NCBI GenBank assembly: GCA_910589675.1
Contig: CAJUTO010000010.1
Location: 1 to 52,017 of the forward strand
DNA from: an uncultured Lactobacillus sp.
GTDB taxonomy: Bacteria > Bacillota > Bacilli > Lactobacillales > Lactobacillaceae
Direction: 5' to 3'
Length of the DNA stretch: 52,017 nucleotides
Position numbers and translations under genes: made by a program. The notes under the pieces are model-generated. The model was not told the origin of the DNA and did no database searches. It was given only the letters and a program-made list of their open reading frames with translations. This document shows positions 1 through 7,926 of the stretch, piece by piece (positions within the stretch are counted from its first letter, which is position 1; every line of letters starts with the position of its first letter).

Positions 1-14
1 CGTACGGTGCAATG

Positions 15-42
15 AGAGGGGCAAACTAGAAAAGTTTCCTCT
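15..42. other. Bulged hairpin at the end of rqcH
   Basis: AGAGG (15-19) and AAACT (23-27) pair with AGTTT (33-37) and CCTCT (38-42), leaving a 3-nt bulge. It lies at the rqcH stop codon but has no U-run on either strand, so it is a weak terminator candidate. The window edge hides its context. Confidence 0.25.
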
Positions 43-1735
43 ACTCTATTCTTTTTTCTAAAATATCTTTTTCATTGGGAGTGACTTCGATTGAATTCTG
101 ACCAGTATAAATGACAAAACCTGGCTTAGCTCCATTAGGCTTTTTAATTCTTTTAACTTGCACATAATCAACTGGGACGTGACTAGAATTCTTTCCTTTA
201 GAGAAATAGGCAGCAATTTCAGCTGCTTCTTTGATATCTTCATCACTTGGGGTACTATCTTGTAAAATGACATGAGAACCGGGCATATTTTTAACGTGGA
301 ACCAGTAATCACGTTTATCCGCCTTCTTTAAAGTTAGCCAATCATTTTGATAATTATTTTTACCAACTAATACTTTTTTACCATCACTTAGTTTAAAAGT
401 ATTCAAATTTTTTTCACTAATCTTTTTCTTCCGATGACGATTATGATTTTGCTCTTTTAGATAGCCTTGATTAATTAATTCATCGCTAATTGCATCAATA
501 TCTTGTGGATCCGCATTATCAATTGCAGTTTGGATAGAATCAAAGTAATCTAAGTTCTCATTTGCTAATTTAATTTGTTCATTAACATGTTTAATTGAAT
601 TACGTAATTTTTGATAACGAGTAAAGTATTTTTGGGCATTTCTAGCAGGTGAAAGTGCGGGATCAAGTTTTATTTTTAAGGGCTTATTATTTTCATAATA
701 ATTTGGTAGATCAATACTTGTCATCCCAGCCTTTACTTCATGAAGATAAGCATTAAGTAATTCACCCTTAATTCGATATTCTTCAGAATTCTCGGCTTGA
801 TCTAATTGCTTACGTAACTTAATAATCTTCTTTTTAAGTTTTTTAAGCTCATTATTAACAATATTTTCAATTCTTTTAGATTTTTGCTTTACCCATTCAC
901 GATTAGCCTGATCACGATAAAACTCGTCTAATGTTTTATTGACATCGTCATTAGAATAAATCAAATTTAATTCTAGATGATATGGTAGGTAAGTATATAC
1001 ACGATCCTTATGCTTAATGGTCTGTAGCACATATCCTTTTGGCCTATTAAATTGATTAAAAAATGTCTGTAAAGAACTATATGAAAAATCGTCTTCTAAG
1101 TAACCAGTAAATTCTTTTTTATCGTCTCCGTCTAAACCATTAAATTGTCTTACAAAATCTGCTGGTTCAGGATACTTTTCCTTTAAGTCATTGAAGTTGT
1201 CAGCACAAAGATCAAAGCCATTGATTCCTGGAAGAAGAGGAGGCAGTTCATAAGGTGCATGTGGAAGTAATAAGCGTGCGCGGTTTTCATCAGGATTGAT
1301 TCTTTTAAGCAAATCAATAATTTTATTATTATCCGCATTATATAAAATCACATTACTATGTCGTCCCATCAATTCTACCGATAAAATAAGCTGCATTTCA
1401 TCTCCTAATTCATTTCGATTAGAAAAATGAAAGTTAACTATTCTCTCAACACCGATTTGTTCGATTTTTTGAAGAACTGATCCTTCTAAATATTTCCGCA
1501 AAACCATAACAAAAGTAGGAGCAACGTCAGGATTTGCAATTGTATCATTTGTAATATAAAAGCGTGGATTTTGAGCATTAGCAGAAATCAGCAAACGCTG
1601 ATTCTTACGATCTTTCCTGAAATTTAAAACTAAATCTTGTTCAAATGGTTGGTATATTTTAGTAAGTTTTCCTCCAACCAGAGTAGGGGAGAGATCTTGC
1701 AGAAGACTATGAATAAATAAACCATCAAAAGCCAT
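41..1735 (-). CDS. rqcH: RqcH/Rqc2-type ribosome quality control protein (NFACT, FbpA family)
   Basis: Known role of the family: it binds stalled 50S-peptidyl-tRNA complexes and drives C-terminal alanine tailing; older annotations call it fibronectin-binding protein. The 564 residues have normal length and domain order. The NFACT-N start is MAFDGLF, an ELMGRHSN motif lies at about 121-128, a Lys-rich coiled coil at about 283-330, and the NFACT-R domain at about 448-545 with DYWFHVKNMPGSHVIL. The ATG at 1735 is preceded by TAAAGGAGGA. The DR pair expected at 97-98 reads Glu97-Arg98. It is transcribed alone, on the opposite strand to the next three genes. Family assignment is secure; the effect of Glu97 is unknown. 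Confidence 0.93.
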   Translation of the reverse strand: MAFDGLFIHSLLQDLSPTLVGGKLTKIYQPFEQDLVLNFRKDRKNQRLLISANAQNPRFYITNDTIANPDVAPTFVMVLRKYLEGSVLQKIEQIGVERIVNFHFSNRNELGDEMQLILSVELMGRHSNVILYNADNNKIIDLLKRINPDENRARLLLPHAPYELPPLLPGINGFDLCADNFNDLKEKYPEPADFVRQFNGLDGDDKKEFTGYLEDDFSYSSLQTFFNQFNRPKGYVLQTIKHKDRVYTYLPYHLELNLIYSNDDVNKTLDEFYRDQANREWVKQKSKRIENIVNNELKKLKKKIIKLRKQLDQAENSEEYRIKGELLNAYLHEVKAGMTSIDLPNYYENNKPLKIKLDPALSPARNAQKYFTRYQKLRNSIKHVNEQIKLANENLDYFDSIQTAIDNADPQDIDAISDELINQGYLKEQNHNRHRKKKISEKNLNTFKLSDGKKVLVGKNNYQNDWLTLKKADKRDYWFHVKNMPGSHVILQDSTPSDEDIKEAAEIAAYFSKGKNSSHVPVDYVQVKRIKKPNGAKPGFVIYTGQNSIEVTPNEKDILEKRIE

Positions 1736-1807
1736 AAATATCCTCCTTTAAAACAGTATATTTAATTATACTCTTTAATCTCTTGAATTTCCTTGATAAA
1801 TATATAT

Positions 1808-1859
1808 GTGATTTTTTCACTAATATTGTTAATTTTTCACGAATCTTGTGAAAAATTAA
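1808..1859. promoter_or_regulatory. Palindromic operator upstream of the MarR-type gene
   Basis: TTAATTTTTCAC (1829-1840) and GTGAAAAATTAA (1848-1859) form a perfect 12-bp inverted repeat with a 7-bp spacer. A second, shorter palindrome, GTGATTTTTTCAC, lies at 1808-1820. The shared half-site TTTTTCAC therefore occurs three times. It sits between the divergent rqcH and MarR genes and fits a dimeric winged-helix operator. Autoregulation is inferred. Confidence 0.55.
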
Positions 1860-1922
1860 ATTATGTCTTAGAATTATTGTTGATTAGAAAAATGGGAAAA
1901 TTAAGTATAGGTGGTAAATAAA

Positions 1923-2333
1923 ATGAATGTCTTAATATTTAATAGCGTTAGTGAGAATATTAAGCGAGTGATTAATAAAAAGTGTGGATTAAACCTCTCT
2001 CAAACTCGCTTATTACTATTCTTTGATCATCATCAGAACGAGACTTTGACGATGGGAGAATTAGCACAGGCATTAAGTATATCTCTTTCGACCCTAAGTA
2101 GACAAATCAAGCAGAAAAAAACTGCTTCTTTAATTAAAGTAGAACGTTCAAAGAAGGATTCTAGCAAATCTTTAAATTTAAACAATGAAGGATTAGCTAA
2201 AGCCCAAGAATTAAAAAAAGTTCTTTCTCAAATTGAAGCACAAATTTTTTCTAGTTGGAGTGAAGAAAAAATACAGGATTTTGATAGTAAATTACAAATT
2301 ATTGTTAATAACCTTGTAACAGATGAAGTATAA
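1923..2333 (+). CDS. MarR-family winged-helix transcriptional regulator
   Basis: A 136-residue cytoplasmic protein with the MarR layout: an N-terminal helix, then a winged HTH around LTMGELAQALSISLSTLSRQIKQ at roughly 42-65, a wing rich in Lys/Ser and a C-terminal dimerisation helix. I chose the ATG at 1923 because AGGTGGT (1909-1915) lies 7 bases upstream; a GTG at 1911 in the same frame falls inside that ribosome site. An inverted repeat operator lies just upstream. The ligand and targets cannot be told from sequence. The product is small and divergent, so MarR is the best guess rather than a certain subfamily. Confidence 0.75.
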   Translation: MNVLIFNSVSENIKRVINKKCGLNLSQTRLLLFFDHHQNETLTMGELAQALSISLSTLSRQIKQKKTASLIKVERSKKDSSKSLNLNNEGLAKAQELKKVLSQIEAQIFSSWSEEKIQDFDSKLQIIVNNLVTDEV

Positions 2334-2347
2334 ATCATCGATTATGT

Positions 2348-2376
2348 TTAAAAAACGTTGGATTTTATGATATAAT
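2348..2376 (+). promoter_or_regulatory. Extended -10 promoter of degV
   Basis: TGATATAAT (2368-2376) is an extended -10 box (TGnTATAAT). The -35 region at about 2348-2353 (TTAAAA) is poor, as is usual with extended -10 promoters. It is followed by a leader of about 65 bases. Confidence 0.5.
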
Positions 2377-2397
2377 TTCATTTTGATAAGTAGTATT

Positions 2398-2419
2398 GCA
2401 GCATGCAACTTAATGCTGC
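2398..2419 (+). other. Leader hairpin of degV
   Basis: GCAGCAT (2398-2404) pairs with ATGCTGC (2413-2419) around an 8-nt loop in the leader of the DegV gene. The sequence after it is CCATTTTAATTTT, only moderately U-rich. It may be an attenuator or merely a stabilising stem. Confidence 0.35.
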
Positions 2420-2448
2420 CATTTTAATTTTAAGGTAGGTTTTCACAC

Positions 2449-3336
2449 GTGAAGATAGCACTCATTACAGATAGTACTAGTGATATAAGCCCAGAAGAAG
2501 CCAAGGCCAATGATATTACAGTAGTACCTATTCCGGTTATTATTGGAGATAAGCAATACATGGATGGGGTAGATATTACTGCAGAGAAGCTTTTTGAGCT
2601 AGAACGCGATGGAGCACCTTTTCCTAAGACTTCGCAGCCTAGTCCGGGTACTATGCTTGAATTATGCCAAAAATTGAAAAATGAAGGTTATGAAGCTATT
2701 ATTGCTATTCCCTTAACATCTGGTATTTCTGGCTTTTATAACAGTTTAGTTACTTTAGCTCATAATCATCCTGAATTTAATCTTTATCCTTATGATCCAG
2801 CAATGACCGTTCGTTCAATGGGAAATCTAGTGCTAGCAGCTGCTAAAATGATTAAAAATGGTTGGGAACCTAAAGAAATTCTATCTAAGTTAGACGAAAT
2901 TAGAGATACAATTGATGTTCTTTTCGTTGTAGATGATTTAAATAACTTAGTGCGCGGCGGCCGTTTGAGTAATGCGAGTGCTTTTATTGGTACCATGCTT
3001 CAAATTAAGCCACTTTTAACATTTAAAAAGGATGATTATCAAATCGTAAGTTTTGATAAAGTTCGTTCCATGAAGAGAGCTGTTAAGAAGGCTGAAAATA
3101 TCACTATTGAGCGAATTAATAATTCGCCTATTAAGGATAAATTGTCATTAGCAGTTTATAATTCTAATGATTTAGAGCAGGCTACTAAGGTTAAAAATGA
3201 TTTTCAAGCTGCTTTCCCTAATATGACCATTAAAATGTTCAATTTTAGTTCCGTAATTGCTACCTATTTAGGAGAAAAATCTCTTGGTATTACTTGGATG
3301 GCAGACATAGATAAAATGGACTTTAGTAAAAAATAA
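2449..3336 (+). CDS. DegV family fatty-acid-binding protein
   Basis: DegV proteins bind a fatty acid between two alpha/beta domains; several are the FakB partner of fatty acid kinase FakA, feeding exogenous fatty acids into phospholipid synthesis. Visible marks are the N-terminal ALITDSTSDISPEEA, the FPKTSQPSPG segment near residues 59-68, IAIPLTSGISGFYNS near 87-100 and the RGGRLSNA motif near 169-176. The 295-residue length is usual. The start is GTG at 2449 with AAGGTAGG upstream. It is monocistronic, with its own promoter and terminator. Which DegV paralogue this is, and whether a FakA partner exists, cannot be seen here. Confidence 0.92.
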   Translation: MKIALITDSTSDISPEEAKANDITVVPIPVIIGDKQYMDGVDITAEKLFELERDGAPFPKTSQPSPGTMLELCQKLKNEGYEAIIAIPLTSGISGFYNSLVTLAHNHPEFNLYPYDPAMTVRSMGNLVLAAAKMIKNGWEPKEILSKLDEIRDTIDVLFVVDDLNNLVRGGRLSNASAFIGTMLQIKPLLTFKKDDYQIVSFDKVRSMKRAVKKAENITIERINNSPIKDKLSLAVYNSNDLEQATKVKNDFQAAFPNMTIKMFNFSSVIATYLGEKSLGITWMADIDKMDFSKK

Positions 3337-3345
3337 TCATATCAA

Positions 3346-3380
3346 AAATAGGAGAGCTAAAGTTGCTTTCCTATTTTTTT
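3346..3380 (+). terminator. Intrinsic terminator of degV
   Basis: AAAATAGGAGAGC is followed by a short loop and GCTTTCCTATTTT with a run of seven T, just after the degV stop. Confidence 0.8.
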
Positions 3381-3420
3381 AATAAAGTAAATTACATGAA
3401 CTTAAAACGAGAGTGATTAA

Positions 3421-4533
3421 ATGAAAAATAAGTTTTTAAAAATATTAGGACTAGTCGCTGGTATTGGTCTAGGACTGGTAATCGTTTTTCAAGTTATATT
3501 AGCTATGAACACAAGTGCTATTAAAAGTAGTAGTCCTACCGCTGTTAATTCTGCTACAAGTAATAGTAGTGACAAAGAAATTATTGCAGAAGCACTCAAT
3601 ACCGATTTCAAAAGCTATAAATTTAATGTAAAGAATTCACCCGGAATTCAAGCTACAAGAACTTGGACTGGGGAATATCAAAATGATCCACTTAAGGCAC
3701 AAGCTAAAGTTGATAAGACATCTATGTGGCTAAATGAAGACAAAGTATATCAAAAAATGTGGGATAATACTGGTAGTCCAAAGTGGAAAGCTTCTTCTAC
3801 TATGACTCCTAATAAAGTAGTTAGCCAATTCGACCCAGCAATTATTTTAAGCGGAAGTAAAGCAATTAAAGGTGATATGAAACTTAAGAAATCTGGCTCT
3901 ATCTATCGCGTTAGCTACAGTGGTAATAATCTAAAGTTCTGGAATAAGACCCACAGTAAGCTAATTAAAAAGCTTAAAGGTAATGCATCTGGATTAGATA
4001 ATGAGGGAGCACTTAAAAGGTTAAAGGTTGAATATACCTTAAAAGAAAAGGGCGGCCACTTAGTCTTGACGAGCTTTTCATTCTACTTGCGTTTTGCTTA
4101 TGCTGGATACGATATTTCTCAAGAGGGGACATATACAGAAATCAATGCAATTAAGGTAAGTACTCCAAAAGCATTGAGAGCTAAGACAGCCACAAAGAAG
4201 AGTCATAGAGTATACCATCCAAAAGCTGATGATAGTTTTGATATTGATATTGATTCTGGAAATTCAAATACTCAATCTAGTCAATCAAGTGAAAGTTCTT
4301 CAAGTAGTAGCCAACAATCTAGTTCATCGCAAAGTAGCAAATCAGAAGAACATAACGAGGAAAGTCAACATTCTCAAAGTCAAAGTAGTACATCAACCCA
4401 ATCCTCTGATAATAAAGAATCTAGTCAACAATCACAAGCCAATAATAGTAACAACAGCTCAGATACTAACCACAATAATCAAGGACGAGCACAAAACAAC
4501 CAACAATCTGCTGCTAGTCAGCAAAGTCATTAA
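3421..4533 (+). CDS. Membrane-anchored surface protein with Ser/Gln/Asn-rich tail, unknown function
   Basis: I do not recognise a named family. The 370-residue product has a basic start and a hydrophobic segment at about 7-29 (ILGLVAGIGLGLVIVFQVIL), either an uncleaved anchor or a signal peptide without a lipobox Cys. Residues 50-255 look like one extracellular beta-rich domain with several Trp (TWTGEYQN, KMWDNTGSPKW), resembling lipoprotein-like LppX/DUF6612 domains; that is a guess. From about 275 to the end the sequence is low-complexity Ser, Gln, Asn and His with no LPXTG signal. GAGAGTGA precedes the ATG. It has its own terminator and no operon partner. The tail may span the cell wall. 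Confidence 0.7.
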   Translation: MKNKFLKILGLVAGIGLGLVIVFQVILAMNTSAIKSSSPTAVNSATSNSSDKEIIAEALNTDFKSYKFNVKNSPGIQATRTWTGEYQNDPLKAQAKVDKTSMWLNEDKVYQKMWDNTGSPKWKASSTMTPNKVVSQFDPAIILSGSKAIKGDMKLKKSGSIYRVSYSGNNLKFWNKTHSKLIKKLKGNASGLDNEGALKRLKVEYTLKEKGGHLVLTSFSFYLRFAYAGYDISQEGTYTEINAIKVSTPKALRAKTATKKSHRVYHPKADDSFDIDIDSGNSNTQSSQSSESSSSSSQQSSSSQSSKSEEHNEESQHSQSQSSTSTQSSDNKESSQQSQANNSNNSSDTNHNNQGRAQNNQQSAASQQSH

Positions 4534-4535
4534 TT

Positions 4536-4581
4536 AAAAAACGATTTGAAAATCTTTTTTAGATCTTCAAATCGTTTTTTA
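4536..4581. terminator. Bidirectional terminator between convergent genes
   Basis: AAAAAACGATTTGAA and TTCAAATCGTTTTTT form a long stem around a U-rich loop. It ends the plus-strand surface protein gene and the minus-strand LysR gene. Confidence 0.88.
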
Positions 4582-4589
4582 TGTATAAA

Positions 4590-5471
4590 TTAATTTTTGC
4601 TTTTTATAGAATCTCGTATCAGTTTAAGAAATAGACTTGCAACATTTGATAGTTGATTTCTTGAACTCCAAATCAAACGATTATGGTCAATAATTTTAGG
4701 CTCAAGTGGTAAAAAGCATAAATTACTCTTATCTAAAGGAAGCAAATCTTTATATATCAATAGGCAATAAGGTCCCTTGTCTACGAGATACTGCAAATTA
4801 TCAGGTAAGTTAAATGTAGCCACGATATTTAACTTTTGTGGCTCAGTATACCAATCTCTAAAGTTATCAGAATCAGCCGTATGTTTTGACATAATGACAG
4901 GATAATTTTGTAAATCTTCGGCAGTAACACAGGAATGATCAGCTAATGGGTGATTTTTACTTACAATCACACCATATTCATTAATTTCAGGAAGGGTCAG
5001 ACTATTAAAATTTTGAGTAGTATCATATTGGCCCATTGTAATTCCAAAGTCTAATAGTCCGCGCTCAAGCTTGCTTTCAATCATGGATGAATTTCCATTA
5101 AAGAAGTGAATCTTCACTTGAGGATAGTTCTGTAAAATTTGATGGATAATATCCATTACACGTTTAGTTGCAATACTTTCTCCTGCTCCGATGTATAATT
5201 CACCAGATATAATTTGAGAGCGTTTTAGATTTTGTTGTGTTTTATTGGTCAAAGAAATTATTTCTTCTGCATGTTCCTGAAGATAATATCCTTCTTGAGT
5301 AAGAGTAATTTCCTGATGTCCACGATAAAACAAAGTTACGCCAAGTTCAGCCTCTAAATTTTTCAATTGGCGTGAAAGCGATGGTTGACTAATATGAAGA
5401 GCTTCAGCTGCCTTTGATATATTTTTTGCTTCACAAACCGCAAGAAAATATCTTAAAACTCTTAATTCCAT
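4590..5471 (-). CDS. LysR-family transcriptional regulator
   Basis: 293 residues, the normal LysR length. The N-terminal winged HTH is MELRVLRYFLAVCEAKNISK through AAEALHISQPSLSRQLKNLE, followed by the linker helix and a periplasmic-binding-like effector domain (for example LYIGAGESIATKRVMDII). AAGGAAGG lies before the ATG at 5471. There is no divergently transcribed target beside it; the neighbour is the recombinase gene in the same direction. The effector is unknown. Confidence 0.9.
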   Translation of the reverse strand: MELRVLRYFLAVCEAKNISKAAEALHISQPSLSRQLKNLEAELGVTLFYRGHQEITLTQEGYYLQEHAEEIISLTNKTQQNLKRSQIISGELYIGAGESIATKRVMDIIHQILQNYPQVKIHFFNGNSSMIESKLERGLLDFGITMGQYDTTQNFNSLTLPEINEYGVIVSKNHPLADHSCVTAEDLQNYPVIMSKHTADSDNFRDWYTEPQKLNIVATFNLPDNLQYLVDKGPYCLLIYKDLLPLDKSNLCFLPLEPKIIDHNRLIWSSRNQLSNVASLFLKLIRDSIKSKN

Positions 5472-5541
5472 GAAGTGTTCCTTCCTTTTTACATAAAGTA
5501 TACACTTTTATTATAGGCTAAATAATGAGATTAGAGTTGAA

Positions 5542-6612
5542 TTAATCAGAAGATTTATATCTATTTATTTTATTTAGTGCCGCTTTTTGTTTTTTTTGAT
5601 CTACATGAGTATATAAATCAGTAGCTGTTGTTCCTTTCTGACCCAATTGCTGTGCTACTAACACTTGATCCTTAGTTACTTCATAAAGTTCACTAGCTAG
5701 CGTATGGCGTAACTTATGGGGAGTAAGAGGTTTCCCAAAAGCTGCAGAATACTTGTTAACCATTTTCTCAACTGCATTAGTGGTTATCCTTTTAGTCTTT
5801 CCATGCCATCTAGTTAAAAAGAAAGCAATATCTTCTTTTTCAGCATGATAATGATCGGCACGTATTTCCCTATATTTCTTTAAATAAGGAATCGTCCATT
5901 CAGCAATGGGAACACTATCTTTTTGACCACCTTTGCGTGTAACATCCAGCATAGCATCTTTTAAATTAATATTACGCATATTTACGCCAACACATTCAGA
6001 AACTCTAATTCCAGTTCCTAAAATCAATGCAATAATCGCCATATCTCGCTCGTGATTCTTTTTAAAGGCAGGTAGGGACTGCTTATTACATTTATGTATA
6101 TATTCATTTTCAATAAAATCTAAGAATTGGTACTTTAAATCTCCCATATACATATGTGACTCTAAAACATGAGCTCTATAATTTAATGTCTTAGTGTCAT
6201 TTAATGAATTGATTTTTAACATGACATTACGGTCAAAATATGGTTCACCATGATTATTGTCAGAAGTAATCGTTAAGAACTTATAGAGGGAGCGTAGAGC
6301 ATTAATAGAACGATTAATGGTAGTTGGCGAATTTAAGCGACCTTGTTGATTTTTAGTATGTTTAAGATGATGAATGTACAGCATAACATCATTTCTTTGT
6401 AGATTTTCCAACGTCGTTACTTCAATCTCTTTATTAGAAGAAACTGAAGCAATATTATTTTGTCTTAGCCAGTCGAAAAAACGTCGAATTTCAGTTAAAT
6501 ATTGATAGGTTGTAGTTAATGAATGAGAAGTTCCTAGATTGTATTCCTTTACAAAATCTGGCATATTAGCCAATTCTTGCTTAATAAGTTCTAAGTATTT
6601 ATTAGTTTCCAA
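5542..6612 (-). CDS. xerS: XerS-like tyrosine recombinase
   Basis: 356 residues, the length of the single-recombinase XerS group rather than XerC/XerD (about 300). Family role: resolving chromosome dimers at a terminus site. The SAM-like core-binding domain covers about 1-145; the catalytic domain holds Arg203 (GTGIRVSE), Lys227 (RKGGQK), His299 and Arg302 (HKLRHT) and nucleophile Tyr334 (DLYTHV). The position normally His or Trp before the Tyr is Gln325 (QQLGQKG). The start is TTG at 6612 behind GAGGAG. It stands next to a 1.3-kb gene-free region containing a dif-like site, which supports a segregation role over a mobile-element integrase. Confidence 0.8.
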   Translation of the reverse strand: METNKYLELIKQELANMPDFVKEYNLGTSHSLTTTYQYLTEIRRFFDWLRQNNIASVSSNKEIEVTTLENLQRNDVMLYIHHLKHTKNQQGRLNSPTTINRSINALRSLYKFLTITSDNNHGEPYFDRNVMLKINSLNDTKTLNYRAHVLESHMYMGDLKYQFLDFIENEYIHKCNKQSLPAFKKNHERDMAIIALILGTGIRVSECVGVNMRNINLKDAMLDVTRKGGQKDSVPIAEWTIPYLKKYREIRADHYHAEKEDIAFFLTRWHGKTKRITTNAVEKMVNKYSAAFGKPLTPHKLRHTLASELYEVTKDQVLVAQQLGQKGTTATDLYTHVDQKKQKAALNKINRYKSSD

Positions 6613-6641
6613 ATTATAGTCTCCTCGAACGTAGGTTTGTA

Positions 6642-6647
6642 TAATAT
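6642..6647 (-). promoter_or_regulatory. Putative -10 of the xerS-like gene
   Basis: TATAAT on the minus strand, about 30 bases before the TTG start. No clear -35 is seen. Confidence 0.35.
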
Positions 6648-6684
6648 TATATCTTATTTATTGACCTAAAAAAAGTTTTGTTAC

Positions 6685-6718
6685 TGTCCCCTAGCAGGAG
6701 AGAGGGGAGACAAGCTAG
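6685..6718. repeat. Nested inverted repeats near the recombinase gene
   Basis: TGTCCCCT (6685-6692) can pair with AGGGGAGACA (6703-6712) with a small bulge. Overlapping it, CTAGC (6691-6695) can pair with GCTAG (6714-6718). This is the most GC-rich spot in the gap. Its function is unknown. Confidence 0.35.
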
Positions 6719-7170
6719 TATACTATGGAAAAGGCTGGTAATTAGTTATAACGCGTATGGAATTTAGATCAATTTACAACTAACAGGATCAGAACAATAA
6801 ATTAATCTAAAAAGAACGGATTTTTAGTATAAATAAAGGGTATTTAAGAAAAATCATTAAGTAAAAAGCAATTATTGCTGTAAATAAGCGTAGTTTCAAA
6901 GCATGAATAATAAAATTAACTATAATGTATGAGAAGTTAAGGTTAAAATAGGAGATAAACATAAGCTGAATAAGAGTATTAAAGGAGAATAAAAAGTATT
7001 AGTTCAAAAATGATATAGTAAAATATTTAAATATCGGACTGAATTACATATGGTTAAAATAAATTTGTAGCTGTTGGGATCAAAACAAAATTTTAAAAGT
7101 TAACTTTAAAAGAAAAAACAGATCGATTTGAATGAATTAAAAATCCATATTTTATAGGATATACATCTAT

Positions 7171-7204
7171 ACCTTTCATTAAAACAATAATTTTAATGAA
7201 AGGT
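7171..7204. repeat. Perfect 14-bp inverted repeat at the skew switch
   Basis: ACCTTTCATTAAAA (7171-7184) and TTTTAATGAAAGGT (7191-7204) are exact reverse complements around a 6-base loop. The half-site TTTTAATGAAA recurs directly at 7207-7217. No gene ends within 500 bases, so it is not an obvious terminator. Confidence 0.75.
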
Positions 7205-7761
7205 AATTTTAATGAAAAATCATGTATTATTGCCCCAGCCAGGAGTAATATTGTCCTAATTTATTACTCTATGTATTACCATAATCATATTCAGTAAGAA
7301 CTATAAAATCTAGCAATCCCTTATATTTCAATTATTTTCAAAATATCATAAGTTCAAGATAAAATATACTTATCCTATCTAAGCTTTTATCTGAGAATAC
7401 TTGTACAACTAGCTTAAATCCACAAATAAGCTCTGGCAATAGCAAACATTTTGCATAGGACATATAACAGAAAATTTAAATCAAATCGATTAACTGCTAA
7501 CCAATAATTATTTTAAAAGCCATAGAATGGCCGCCACAGCATCACAAAGTTATAGATAAGAGATAGACATAGCTATAAAAATTTTTACTTAAGCTTACAG
7601 TGAAGATTCAAAATAAAAATCCTTAACTTATATTTTTTAGTTAGTAAGAATCTAATTAACCCAGAAAAATTATTTTAGATATGTTGATAAAGATTTAACT
7701 GCCTAAAACATAATACATATAAACAAGGTACTTTTGATATATTCTATAATTTTTATATACT

Positions 7762-7789
7762 ACTTTACATAATATATATTATACGAATT
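7762..7789 (-). other. dif: dif-like chromosome dimer resolution site
   Basis: Read on the minus strand, the 28 bases have an 11-bp left arm AATTCGTATAA, a 6-bp centre TATATA and an 11-bp right arm TTATGTAAAGT. Compared with the B. subtilis dif as I remember it, 24 of 28 positions match, including the whole run from the centre through TTATGTAAA. It lies in a gene-free gap 1.15 kb from a Xer recombinase and near a GC-skew reversal. No search was run. Confidence 0.72.
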
Positions 7790-7845
7790 TATGCTTTTAT
7801 GATTTATTAGCTCCTTTTCTCTTTACCACTTATTTTTTCTAAATA

Positions 7846-7897
7846 AAAATCTCACCAAATTGAACCACTGAATACACAGTTCATTTAGTGAGATTTT
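7846..7897 (-). terminator. Long terminator of the yoaK-like gene
   Basis: AAAATCTCAC (7846-7855) pairs with GTGAGATTTT (7888-7897), extended inward by AAAT/ATTT and GAAC/GTTC. It has a U-run on the minus strand and lies about 30 bases after the stop. Confidence 0.88.
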
Positions 7898-7926
7898 AAA
7901 ACATGTACTAAAAATTTCAAAAACGA

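Larger units (their letters stand above)
6613..7926. other. Gene-free AT-rich terminus region
   Basis: There is no convincing ORF on either strand over 1.3 kb; all frames are broken and no ribosome site leads a usable frame. By hand count, 6661-7140 has about 85 G to 41 C on the plus strand and 7141-7860 about 66 G to 109 C. The skew therefore reverses inside the gap. It contains a structured G-rich patch (6685-6718), a perfect 14-bp inverted repeat, a dif-like site and a terminator. I interpret it as the replication terminus. Confidence 0.7.

Noticed and set aside
4229-4537. A 102-codon plus-strand frame inside the Ser-rich tail
   Set aside because: It is an out-of-frame reading of the low-complexity repeat DNA of the surface protein gene.
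6594-6630. Similarity to the streptococcal dif-SL site at the start of the recombinase gene
   Set aside because: Only a short ACTATAATTT stretch matches, and it overlaps the ribosome site and start codon; the conventional dif-like site is much better.
5542-7926. Integrase of a mobile element with attachment sites
   Set aside because: No phage or conjugation genes, no flanking tRNA or direct repeats; length and neighbours fit a housekeeping XerS-like enzyme.
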